The translations under genes were made by a program, and so were the position numbers. This document shows positions 1 to 6,794 of a stretch of 24,066 nucleotides of DNA, piece after piece. This stretch comes from JBBSIN01 sp038232055 (lineage in GTDB: Bacteria > Actinomycetota > Actinomycetes > JADGOV01), in the NCBI GenBank assembly GCA_038232055.1, contig JBBSIN010000036.1, positions 1-24,066 of the forward strand, given 5' to 3'. The notes under the pieces were generated by a model. That model saw only the letters and a list, made by a program, of their open reading frames with translations, was not told where the DNA came from and did no database searches. How positions within the stretch are numbered: position 1 is the first letter of the stretch; the number at the start of each line of letters is the position of its first letter.

Positions 1-53
1 GAACGGGTGAACAGGGCCGAAACCGGCGAGCAGGGCATTCCCCGTACCGCAGC

Positions 54-1424
54 ATGAAGAGGTCATACCGTCGCGACGTGGCTGCGGAAGAAGCTTCCGC
101 CAAGACGAAGGGCTCGGCCGGCATGAGTCGACCTGTATCGGTGCTGGCCGCGATGGCCGCGCTGCCGCTCCTGCTCGGTCCCGTGATCACGGCCGCTCCC
201 GTCGATGCGGCGGTGGCCCAGTCGCAGGTGACATCGCAGAATCCGGCGAACCAGACGCCGAACCTCGTGGACGACCGCGCGATTCCCGGCGGGCCGAAGG
301 TCTACGCCTTCGCCCCGGGCAAGACGACGTATGTCGGCGGGCTCTTCTCCAAAATCAGGCAGGCGAAGCCGAAGTCCGCGACCTTCAGCCGGACGAACCT
401 GCTCGCCTTCGACACGGCCTCGGGTGCAGTGCAGGCAGGGTTCGAGCCGAGGGTCAACGGCCCGGTCTACGGGCTGGTCGGAGTCGACGACGACGTGGTC
501 GCCGCCGGCGAGTTCAGCTCGGTCAATGGCAAGTCACACCGGGGGCTGGTCAAGCTCCGGCCCGACGGCACCGTCGACGAGAGTTTCCAGCCGGCACTGA
601 ACGGCCCCGCTTACCAGGTTGTGCCGTACGACGGCTACCTCGTCGTGGCCGGGCGGTTCACGAGCGCGCACGGCGCAACACGACGCGGCCTGGCCAGCCT
701 GGATCCGCGGACCGGTGCGGTCACGGGCGACCTCACGGTGGGCGTGACCGGGTCAATCTCCGACTACGCCGGCTCGGTCGGCGTCATGCACGTCGCGCTG
801 GACACAGCGCACGGTCGCATCGTGGTCACCGGCAACTTCACCGAGGTAGGCCCGGCGAGCACCCGCCGTCGCGGCATCGCGATGGTCCGCCTTGGCGGTG
901 GCGGGACGCTCTCGCCCTGGTACTCCCCGCACTTCGACTACGGCTGCCGCGACCGCTTCCCGGCGTACCTGCGTGGCGTCGACTTCTCCCCGGACGGCGA
1001 GCACGTCAACGTCGCGGCCACCGGCGGCGGGGTCGGGTTCCCCGCGCTGTGCGACTCGCTCAGCCAGTTCTCCGCCGAGGAGAGCAATCACAAGACGGCG
1101 GAGTGGATCAACAAGACCGGCTCGGACTCGCTGTACGCCGTACAGAATACCGGCAGCGCGGTCTACACCTGCGGGCACGAGCGCTGGCTGGACGCGAAGG
1201 TCTACCGCGACGACAAGCCGGTGCATCGGGGCTCCGTCGACCGGCCCGGCATCGCCGCGGTCGATCCGGCAACCGGCCGCGCGCTGGCGTGGAACCCCGG
1301 CCGCTCCCGCGGCACTCCGGGGTGCCAGGAGCTGCTCGCGACCTCCACCGGTCTGTGGGTCGGTTCCGGCGAGCCATACCTCGGCGGCGAGACCCACTTC
1401 GGGATCGGGTTCCTCCCGCGATAG
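54..1424 (+). CDS. Secreted beta-propeller-like protein (delta-60-type repeats)
   Basis: A 456-residue protein that probably acts outside the cell. A hydrophobic stretch at about residues 28-47 followed by small residues (VDAAVA) looks like a Sec signal peptide. The mature part repeats a pattern of the type V-x-G-x-F, then G, then L-x-x-L/F-D-x-x-[TS]-G (YVGGLF, VAAGEF, VVAGRF, VVTGNF), which resembles the delta-60 or similar propeller blades of secreted actinobacterial proteins. Several cysteines in the C-terminal half (near FDYGC, PALC, YTCG, TPGC) may form disulphides. No catalytic motif is visible. ATG at 123 (residue 24) would give a more typical signal peptide with a short n-region, and may be the true start. 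Neither start has a strong ribosome-binding site. The sulfotransferase gene follows after about 55 bases. The biochemical function is unknown. Confidence 0.8.
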   Translation: MKRSYRRDVAAEEASAKTKGSAGMSRPVSVLAAMAALPLLLGPVITAAPVDAAVAQSQVTSQNPANQTPNLVDDRAIPGGPKVYAFAPGKTTYVGGLFSKIRQAKPKSATFSRTNLLAFDTASGAVQAGFEPRVNGPVYGLVGVDDDVVAAGEFSSVNGKSHRGLVKLRPDGTVDESFQPALNGPAYQVVPYDGYLVVAGRFTSAHGATRRGLASLDPRTGAVTGDLTVGVTGSISDYAGSVGVMHVALDTAHGRIVVTGNFTEVGPASTRRRGIAMVRLGGGGTLSPWYSPHFDYGCRDRFPAYLRGVDFSPDGEHVNVAATGGGVGFPALCDSLSQFSAEESNHKTAEWINKTGSDSLYAVQNTGSAVYTCGHERWLDAKVYRDDKPVHRGSVDRPGIAAVDPATGRALAWNPGRSRGTPGCQELLATSTGLWVGSGEPYLGGETHFGIGFLPR

Positions 1425-1462
1425 GCGACCGGCCACCGGGCGGATCGCGGTGTCGTCGCTCC

Positions 1463-1468
1463 TAGAGT
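1463..1468 (+). promoter_or_regulatory. Putative -10 box of the sulfotransferase gene
   Basis: TAGAGT lies 10 bases before the ATG at 1479, so transcription would begin close to the start codon with almost no leader. No clear -35 box is seen. The upstream GTG at 1467 overlaps this box, which argues against that GTG as the start. Confidence 0.4.
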
Positions 1469-1478
1469 GGCGGGCGCG

Positions 1479-2501
1479 ATGGCGAACCCGACGTCCCGGC
1501 CGGACCGACCGATCTTCGTACTCGGCTGTCCACGATCCGGGACGACGCTCGTACAGGTGATGCTGCACTCGCACCCACGCATCGCGATTCCGCCCGAGAC
1601 CCGGTTCGTCGTCGACACCTACCGCCGGCGGCTGGGGTTCGGCGACCTGCGGGTCGCGGAGCACCGAGCGGCGCTGGCCCGCTCGATCGTCGAGCGCCGG
1701 CGGAGCAAGTTCCACGACCTGGGCCTCGACGCGGACGCCGTACTCGCCGAGATCGTCGACGGGCCGCCGACCGTGGGGTCGGCGCTCGGCATCGTGCTGC
1801 GCGCGTACACCCGCCGGTTCGGCAAGCCGCGATGGGGCGACAAGCGGCCGTCGTACTACCGGAACGTCGGCGTGCTGCGCCGGCTTTTCCCGGACGCGCA
1901 GTTCGTGCACGTGATCCGCGACGGGCGTGACTGCGCCGCCTCGCTGAAGCGAATGCCGTGGTGGGAGCAAGACACCGTCACCGCGATCGCGACGTGGGTG
2001 GAGGCCGTCGACTACGGCCGGCGGGCGCGGCGTCGGCTGCCGGCGGACACGTGGCACGAGGTCGGCTACGAGCGGCTCGTCAACGACCCCACGGCGGAGC
2101 TGACCCGGCTCTGCGCGTTCCTCGGCGAGGACTACGACGAGGCGATGACCCGGCCGCGGCGGACGGCTGGCAACGCGGTGCCACGGCGCAAGAAGTGGCA
2201 CACCAGGACACACGATGAGGTCGACGCCGCCCGGGTGGGGGCGTGGCAGAGCGGGCTGGAGCCGTGGGAGCTGGACCTGTTCGAGCGGGTCGCGGGGAGC
2301 CGGCTGCGCGGTTACGGATACCCCGCCCGGCAGGTGGCCCGCGAGCCGTCACGGGCCCTGGTCAGGCACTACCGACGGGTCGCCGCCGTACGACGCGCCA
2401 GCCACCGCAAGCGGGCGTTGGGCGACTGGCTGCGCGACGCGGCGTCGGCGCAGCCGGTGGCGGCGGAGCTGACCTCGGCCCAACTGGCGGCTCGCCGCTG
2501 A
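1479..2501 (+). CDS. PAPS-dependent sulfotransferase family protein
   Basis: Predicted to transfer a sulfuryl group from PAPS to a hydroxyl or amine of a glycan, lipid or small molecule. The 5'-phosphosulfate loop is clear near the N-terminus (VLGCPRSGTTL, about residues 14-24 from the ATG), followed by the usual LxSHP segment. The 3'-phosphate-binding segment is HVIRDGRDCAASLKRM, with the expected Arg and Ser. The last 60 residues or so are rich in Arg and Ala. The length of 340 residues fits the Sulfotransfer_3-like family. I chose ATG 1479 over GTG 1467 because of the -10 box overlapping the GTG. The acceptor is unknown. Because the window is full of surface-glycan genes, a sulfated surface glycan or lipid is a reasonable but unproven guess. 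Confidence 0.88.
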   Translation: MANPTSRPDRPIFVLGCPRSGTTLVQVMLHSHPRIAIPPETRFVVDTYRRRLGFGDLRVAEHRAALARSIVERRRSKFHDLGLDADAVLAEIVDGPPTVGSALGIVLRAYTRRFGKPRWGDKRPSYYRNVGVLRRLFPDAQFVHVIRDGRDCAASLKRMPWWEQDTVTAIATWVEAVDYGRRARRRLPADTWHEVGYERLVNDPTAELTRLCAFLGEDYDEAMTRPRRTAGNAVPRRKKWHTRTHDEVDAARVGAWQSGLEPWELDLFERVAGSRLRGYGYPARQVAREPSRALVRHYRRVAAVRRASHRKRALGDWLRDAASAQPVAAELTSAQLAARR

Positions 2502-2510
2502 CGGCCGCCG

Positions 2511-2516
2511 TAGGGT
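2511..2516 (+). promoter_or_regulatory. Leaderless-type -10 box of purK
   Basis: TAGGGT ends six bases before the GTG start at 2523. This spacing puts the transcription start at or next to the GTG, the arrangement of actinobacterial leaderless mRNAs. There is no Shine-Dalgarno sequence between the box and the start, which is consistent with this. Confidence 0.55.
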
Positions 2517-2522
2517 GGCCGG

Positions 2523-3686
2523 GTGGTCCAGCCGCCGGTGCTCGGGATGGTCGGCGCCGGCCAGCTCGCGCGCATGACCCATCAGGCGGCGATCTCGCTG
2601 GGGCTCTCGCTTCGCGTGCTGGCGGCCTCCGACGGCGACTCGGCGGCGCTGGTCGCGGCCGAGGTCGAGTTCGGCGACCACCGTTCGCTGCCCGACCTCG
2701 TCGGCTTCGCCGAGCGGTGTGACGTCGTGACGTTCGACCACGAGCACGTGCCGCCGGAGCACGTCCGCGCCCTTGTCGACAAGGGCTGCACCGTGCGGCC
2801 AGGGCCCGACGCGCTGCGGTACGCGCAGGACAAGCTGGCCATGCGCGCACGGCTGGCGGAGCTGCGGCTGCCACAGCCGGCCTGGCGGTCGGTCACGTCG
2901 TACGACGACGTCGCCCGGTTCGCCGCCGAGACGGGCTGGCCGGTGGTGGTCAAGGCGGTGCGCGGCGGGTACGACGGCAAGGGCGTCTGGTTCCTGGCGG
3001 CGGGCGACCGGCTGCCCCCGGTCGAGTGCATCGTCGAGGAGCGCGTGCGGCTGCGCCGGGAGCTCGCGGTGCTCGTGGCCCGCCGGCCCAGCGGTGAGGT
3101 CCGCGCGTGGCCGGTGGTCGAGACAGTGCAGCGCTCGGGTATCTGCGTCGAAACCGTGGCGCCCGCTACCGACGCGCCGGCCGATGCGGTCGTCCTCGCC
3201 GAGACAATCGCCGTCGAGCTGGACGTCACGGGGGTGCTCGCGGTCGAGCTCTTCGAGCGCGACGACGGCGGCCTGGCCGTCAACGAGCTGGCCATGCGCC
3301 CGCACAACTCCGGGCACTGGACCATCGAGGGCGCCCGCACCTCGCAGTTCGAGCAGCACGTGCGCGCGGTCCTGGACTGGCCGCTCGGGGACGCCGCGCC
3401 GACGGCGACGTACGCCGTGACCGCGAACCTCCTCGGCGGTGCCGACCCGAACCTCGCCGGGCGACTGTCGGCGGCGCTCGACGCCGACCCGGCCCTGCGG
3501 GTGCACGTCTACGGCAAGGAACCTCGTCCCGGCCGCAAGCTCGGGCACGTCACGGCGCTCGGCGACGACCTCGTAACAGTGCGGTCCCGGGCCCGCGCGG
3601 GCGCTGCGGTGTTGACCGGAGAGCCGCAGCCGACCGAAGAGCCGCAGCCGACCGGAGAGCCGCAGCCGACTGAAGAGCCGGCGTGA
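2523..3686 (+). CDS. purK: 5-(carboxyamino)imidazole ribonucleotide synthase PurK
   Basis: Cytoplasmic ATP-grasp enzyme that carboxylates AIR to N5-CAIR with ATP and bicarbonate in de novo purine synthesis. The N-terminus has the family's nucleotide-fold start (LGMVGAGQLARM). The ATP-grasp region has VVVKAVRGGYDGKG at about residues 142-155. The characteristic NELAMRPHNSGHWT segment lies near residue 260, followed by FEQHVRAVLDWPLG. The 387-residue length is normal apart from an added tail of EPQPT(E/G) repeats at about residues 366-387, encoded by an 18-bp tandem repeat. The stop overlaps the purE start, so the two are translationally coupled. GTG at 2523 is preferred because a TAGGGT box sits just before it. 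Confidence 0.96.
   Translation: MVQPPVLGMVGAGQLARMTHQAAISLGLSLRVLAASDGDSAALVAAEVEFGDHRSLPDLVGFAERCDVVTFDHEHVPPEHVRALVDKGCTVRPGPDALRYAQDKLAMRARLAELRLPQPAWRSVTSYDDVARFAAETGWPVVVKAVRGGYDGKGVWFLAAGDRLPPVECIVEERVRLRRELAVLVARRPSGEVRAWPVVETVQRSGICVETVAPATDAPADAVVLAETIAVELDVTGVLAVELFERDDGGLAVNELAMRPHNSGHWTIEGARTSQFEQHVRAVLDWPLGDAAPTATYAVTANLLGGADPNLAGRLSAALDADPALRVHVYGKEPRPGRKLGHVTALGDDLVTVRSRARAGAAVLTGEPQPTEEPQPTGEPQPTEEPA
3621..3686 (+). repeat. 18-bp tandem repeat in the 3' end of purK
   Basis: Three full 18-bp units begin at 3621, 3639 and 3657 (each starts gagccgcagccgac), with a fourth broken unit at 3675 that carries the stop codon. A half unit precedes them at 3612-3620. Units differ only at positions near their ends, which alternate Glu and Gly codons. 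Because the unit is a multiple of three, changes in copy number would leave the frame and the purE overlap intact. Confidence 0.92.
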
Positions 3687-4186
3687 CCGCCTCGGGGCCC
3701 GCGGTGGGTGTCGTCATGGGCAGCGACTCGGACTGGGCGGTCATGAGCGGCTCGGCACAGGCCCTCGACGAGCTCGCGGTGCGGTACGAGGTCCGGGTCG
3801 TCTCCGCCCACCGCACGCCACGAGACATGATCGAGTACGGCGCAGGCGCCGCCGAGCGTGGACTACGGGTGATCGTGGCCGGGGCCGGCGGGGCAGCTCA
3901 CCTGCCCGGGATGCTGGCGAGCGTCACGCCCTTGCCGGTGATCGGCGTACCGGTGCCGCTCGCGCACCTCGACGGCCTGGACTCGCTGCTCTCGATCGTG
4001 CAGATGCCGGCCGGTGTGCCGGTCGCCACCGTGTCGGTCGGCGGCGCACGTAACGCCGGGCTGCTCGCGGTGCGAATTCTCGCGACGGCCGACGTCGCGC
4101 TTCGGGCCCGGATGGTCGAGTTCCAGGACGCGCTTGCGGAGAGCGCCCGGGAGAAGGACCGCGCGCTACGCGACCGGCTGGGTTGA
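3683..4186 (+). CDS. purE: N5-carboxyaminoimidazole ribonucleotide mutase PurE
   Basis: Class I PurE, which rearranges N5-CAIR to CAIR after the PurK reaction in purine synthesis. It forms octamers in characterised relatives. Diagnostic motifs are present: VVMGSDSDW near residue 10, VVSAHRTPRDM near residue 40, IVAGAGGAAHLPGM near residue 65 and PLAHLDGLDSLLSIVQMPAGVPVATVSVG around residues 92-120 (given in part; key residues are the SxxxQMPxGxPV core). At 167 residues the length is typical. The GTG start overlaps the purK stop (GTGA), giving a two-gene purK-purE unit. Confidence 0.97.
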   Translation: MTASGPAVGVVMGSDSDWAVMSGSAQALDELAVRYEVRVVSAHRTPRDMIEYGAGAAERGLRVIVAGAGGAAHLPGMLASVTPLPVIGVPVPLAHLDGLDSLLSIVQMPAGVPVATVSVGGARNAGLLAVRILATADVALRARMVEFQDALAESAREKDRALRDRLG

Positions 4187-4315
4187 CTCCTGGGCCGGTT
4201 CCTCGACGGCAGCCGGCCCGGCCTGCGCCGGCACGAGCAGCCGAGCAAGGCTCTCCCGGACGGCGCCGTGTTCGGGAAGCGTACGCAGGAGCTGGGACAG
4301 CTGGGACATGCTCAT
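4166..4315 (-). CDS. Possible small ORF, 49 residues, unknown
   Basis: An ATG-started ORF (beginning MSMSQLSQLLRTLPEHG) that ends in TAG and overlaps the 3' end of purE by 21 bases in the opposite direction. A good purine-rich ribosome-binding site (AAAGAGGG) lies just before the ATG. A second ATG two codons later is an alternative. The N-terminal half could form an amphipathic helix; the C-terminal half is rich in Ala, Pro, Glu and Gln. It follows the CoA-binding protein gene by about 39 bases on the same strand and may be the last gene of the ugd operon. I do not recognise a family. It could also be a chance ORF. Confidence 0.35.
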   Translation of the reverse strand: MSMSQLSQLLRTLPEHGAVRESLARLLVPAQAGPAAVEEPAQESTQPVA

Positions 4316-4354
4316 GGCCCTCTTTCGGCTCCCGCCGCGACAAGCTTGAGCCGG

Positions 4355-4771
4355 TCAGGCGGCGCGCGGGCCGAGCCGGCCCCACTCGATCTTGGGGCAG
4401 CGGTCCATGACCATGTCGAGCCCGGCGCGTCGTACCCGCCCCGCTGCCGCCTCGTCGATCACGCCAAGTTGGAACCACACCGCGCGGGCGCCGACCGCGA
4501 TCGCCTCGTCGGCGACCGCACCGGCCGCGGACGAGCGACGGAACACATCGACGCAGTCGAGAGCGAACGGCACGGCGGCGAGCGTCGGGTACGCCGGCTC
4601 GCCGAGCACCTCGGTGGCGGTGGGATGCACCGGCACGATCCGCTTCCCATGCCGCTGCAGGAACGCGGCCACCCCGTACGCCGCCCGCCCGGGGTCGCCC
4701 CCGAGCCCGACCACCGCCCACGTCGAGCACTCGCGGAGGGTTCTGGCGACCGTCTCCTCGTCGGCGTCCAT
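4355..4771 (-). CDS. CoA-binding domain protein (YccU-like)
   Basis: A 138-residue single-domain Rossmann protein of the CoA_binding_2 type. The glycine-rich start is WAVVGLGGDPGRAAYGVAAFL, at about residues 16-36, followed by KRIVPVHPTATEVLGEPAYPTL and a segment DCVDVFRRSSAAGAVADEAIAVGA typical of the family. WFQLGVIDEAAAGRVRRAGLDMVMDRCPKIE closes the domain, with the conserved DRC (quoted for identification; key residues are WFQLGV and DRCPK). Relatives bind CoA but the biological role is unknown. The open frame extends upstream to 4930, but that part overlaps ugd. The ATG at 4771 starts exactly where the similarity starts. It lies 17 bases after the ugd stop, so it is probably cotranscribed. 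Confidence 0.85.
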   Translation of the reverse strand: MDADEETVARTLRECSTWAVVGLGGDPGRAAYGVAAFLQRHGKRIVPVHPTATEVLGEPAYPTLAAVPFALDCVDVFRRSSAAGAVADEAIAVGARAVWFQLGVIDEAAAGRVRRAGLDMVMDRCPKIEWGRLGPRAA

Positions 4772-4788
4772 GCCCGTGCGGTACCCGT

Positions 4789-6114
4789 TCAGGGGCGTCC
4801 GAGCGCCCGGTAGGTCCAGCCGGCCTCGCGCCAGAGCACCGGGTCGAGCGCGTTGCGACCGTCGACGATGTTGCGTCGGCGGACCACGGCAGCGAGGACG
4901 GCCGGGTCCATCTCGCGGAACTCCCGCCATTCGGTGAGGTGCAGGACGAGGTCGGCGTCGCGGGCCGCTCCCACCGAGCTCTCGACGTAACGCAGGTCGG
5001 GGTAGTCCCGGCGCGCGTTCGCCAGCGCCGCCGGGTCGTAGACCGTCACGTCACCGCCTCGCCGCTGGATCGACTCGGCGACGTCGAGCGCCGGGGAGTC
5101 GCGGATGTCGTCCGAGTTCGGCTTGAACGCTGCGCCGAGTACGGCGACCCGCCGCCCGCGGTAGGAGCCGTCGAGAAGCTCCAGGCCCAGCTCGACGACC
5201 CGGGCCCGGCGGCGGAGGTTGATCTGGTCGACCTCCCGGAGGAACGAAAGCGCCTGGTCGACGCCCAGCTCGCCCGCTCTGGCCATGAACGCGCGGATGT
5301 CCTTCGGCAGGCAGCCGCCGCCGAACCCGAGACCGGCGTGCAGGAACCGGCCGCCGATGCGGTCGTCGTAGGACAGCGCCTCCGAGAGCTTCTTCACGTC
5401 GGCCTGGGTCGCCTCGCAGACCTCGGCCATGGCGTTGATGAACGAGATCTTCGTGGCGAGGAAGGCGTTGGCCGCCACCTTGACCAGCTCAGCGGTGGCG
5501 TAGTCACAGATCACGACCGGCGTACCGGCGTCGATGATCGGGGCATAGGCGGCGCGCAGCGCCGTCTCGGCCCGCTCGGACCGCACGCCGAAGACGAGCC
5601 GGTCGGGTTGCAGCGTGTCCTCGACGGCGAAGCCCTCACGGAGGAACTCCGGGTTCCACGCGAGCTCTACGCCCGTACCCGCCGGCGCCAGGACGGAGAG
5701 CTCGTCGGCCAGGCGGGCCGCTGTACCCGCCGGCACGGTCGACTTGCCGACGAGAACGCACTCGCGGCGCAGCAGCGGCGCCAGCGCGCGGACAGCGGCG
5801 TCGACGTAGCGCAGGTCCGCGGCGTACTCGCCCTTCTTCTGCGGCGTGCCCACACACAGGAAGTGGATGTCGCCGACGTCGGCCACCTCGGCGTAGGAGG
5901 TCGTGAAGCGGAGCCGCCCGCGCTCGAGGTTCTTGCGGAGCAGCTCCTCCAGGCCCGGCTCGAAGAACGGCGCCTCCCCGGCCGACAGTTGCGCGATCTT
6001 CCGCTCGTCGACGTCCATGCCGAGGACCTCGAAACCGAGCTCGGCCATGCAGACGGCGTGCGTCGCGCCGAGGTAGCCGGTGCCGACGACGGTGAGCCGG
6101 GGCTGCGCAGTCAC
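4789..6114 (-). CDS. ugd: UDP-glucose 6-dehydrogenase
   Basis: Oxidises UDP-glucose to UDP-glucuronate with two NAD+, feeding glucuronate or derived pentoses to surface glycans. The N-terminal NAD-binding motif is VVGTGYLGATHAVCMAELG, at about residues 9-27. CVGTPQKKGEYAADL follows near residue 87, and WNPEFLREG lies at about residue 153. The catalytic Cys is residue 268 in GFGGGCLPKD. The C-terminal UDP-binding domain contains GAAFKPNSDDIRDSPAL. At 441 residues it is full length. The start is a GTG with a TACGCT -10 box six bases upstream. It leads a minus-strand unit with the CoA-binding protein. GDP-mannose dehydrogenases share the fold, but the sequence looks more like the UDP-glucose enzyme. 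Confidence 0.93.
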   Translation of the reverse strand: MTAQPRLTVVGTGYLGATHAVCMAELGFEVLGMDVDERKIAQLSAGEAPFFEPGLEELLRKNLERGRLRFTTSYAEVADVGDIHFLCVGTPQKKGEYAADLRYVDAAVRALAPLLRRECVLVGKSTVPAGTAARLADELSVLAPAGTGVELAWNPEFLREGFAVEDTLQPDRLVFGVRSERAETALRAAYAPIIDAGTPVVICDYATAELVKVAANAFLATKISFINAMAEVCEATQADVKKLSEALSYDDRIGGRFLHAGLGFGGGCLPKDIRAFMARAGELGVDQALSFLREVDQINLRRRARVVELGLELLDGSYRGRRVAVLGAAFKPNSDDIRDSPALDVAESIQRRGGDVTVYDPAALANARRDYPDLRYVESSVGAARDADLVLHLTEWREFREMDPAVLAAVVRRRNIVDGRNALDPVLWREAGWTYRALGRP

Positions 6115-6120
6115 GGCGGA

Positions 6121-6126
6121 AGCGTA
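6121..6126 (-). promoter_or_regulatory. Leaderless-type -10 box of ugd
   Basis: Read on the minus strand, TACGCT is followed by six bases and then the GTG start at 6114. This spacing predicts a leaderless transcript. No Shine-Dalgarno sequence is present. Confidence 0.5.
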
Positions 6127-6156
6127 GGGGAGTGACGGGGATACCCGGCAAGCGAC

Positions 6157-6185
6157 TTGCGTGATGACGCCCGAGGCGGTAATGA
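6157..6185 (+). promoter_or_regulatory. Putative promoter of the thioesterase gene
   Basis: TTGCGT at 6157-6162 and TAATGA at 6180-6185 are separated by 17 bases, close to the housekeeping sigma pattern. A GGAGAGG ribosome-binding site candidate lies further down, about 10 bases before the ATG at 6225. Confidence 0.4.
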
Positions 6186-6224
6186 GAAGCGTCGCCGGTC
6201 CCGGCGCCGGAGAGGCAGCGCGGC

Positions 6225-6794
6225 ATGTACGAGTACCGCCCGCCCAGCGGAACGCCCTCGCTTGAACCGAAACCCACGTCCGCGGCGCGGACCACGCTGG
6301 CCCGCATCATGACCATGCTCGACACCAACCTGCACGGCAACGTGCATGGTGGAGTGATCATGAAGCTGGTCGACGACGTGGGTGGTGCGACGGCGGCTCG
6401 GCACTCCGGCGGGCGCGCGGTGACGGCGTCGATGGACGAGATGGTCTTCCTGGTGCCGGTGCACGTCGGCGACCTGGTCAGCGCGTCCGCGCAGGTCAAC
6501 TGGGCCGGCCGGACCTCTATGGAGGTCGGCGTGCGGATCCTCGCGGAGCCCTGGGACGAGGCCGGGCAGGAGCCGACGCACGTCGCCTCGGCGTACCTCG
6601 TCTACGTCGCGCTGGACGAGGACGGCAAGCCTCGCCCGGTGCCGCCGGTGCGCCCGGAGTCGTCCGAGGAGGACCGGCGCTTCCGGGAGGCCGAGATCCG
6701 CCGACAGACCCGGCTCGCGCGCCGGGAGGCGATCCTGCGCTCCCGAAGGGCGGTCGAGTCGAACGGGGAGCATGACGAAGGCCCTGACGCCTAA
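6225..6794 (+). CDS. Acyl-CoA thioesterase, hotdog fold (BACH/YciA type)
   Basis: Predicted cytoplasmic enzyme hydrolysing acyl-CoA to free acid and CoA. Residues 20-125 form one hotdog domain. The central helix segment NVHGGVIMKLVDDVGG contains the conserved Asp used by BACH/YciA enzymes. SMDEMVFLVPVHVGDLV and the strand TSMEVGVRILAEP are also typical. Residues 140-189 form a charged tail rich in Arg and Glu without a recognised domain. The start ATG has a GGAGAGG site upstream. The TAA stop shares bases with the TAG stop of the convergent membrane glycosyltransferase gene. The substrate chain length cannot be judged. Confidence 0.85.
   Translation: MYEYRPPSGTPSLEPKPTSAARTTLARIMTMLDTNLHGNVHGGVIMKLVDDVGGATAARHSGGRAVTASMDEMVFLVPVHVGDLVSASAQVNWAGRTSMEVGVRILAEPWDEAGQEPTHVASAYLVYVALDEDGKPRPVPPVRPESSEEDRRFREAEIRRQTRLARREAILRSRRAVESNGEHDEGPDA

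Noticed and set aside
1467..1469. GTG as start of the sulfotransferase
   Set aside because: It overlaps the TAGAGT box and adds only four residues before an ATG that immediately precedes the family similarity.
4772..4930. N-terminal extension of the CoA-binding protein
   Set aside because: The extra 53 residues are Arg/Pro-rich, overlap ugd on the same strand in another frame, and have no family similarity.
6791..6794. Shared stop codons of the convergent thioesterase and membrane glycosyltransferase genes as a special signal
   Set aside because: TAA on one strand and TAG on the other simply overlap in CTAA. Such tail-to-tail overlaps are common in compact genomes.
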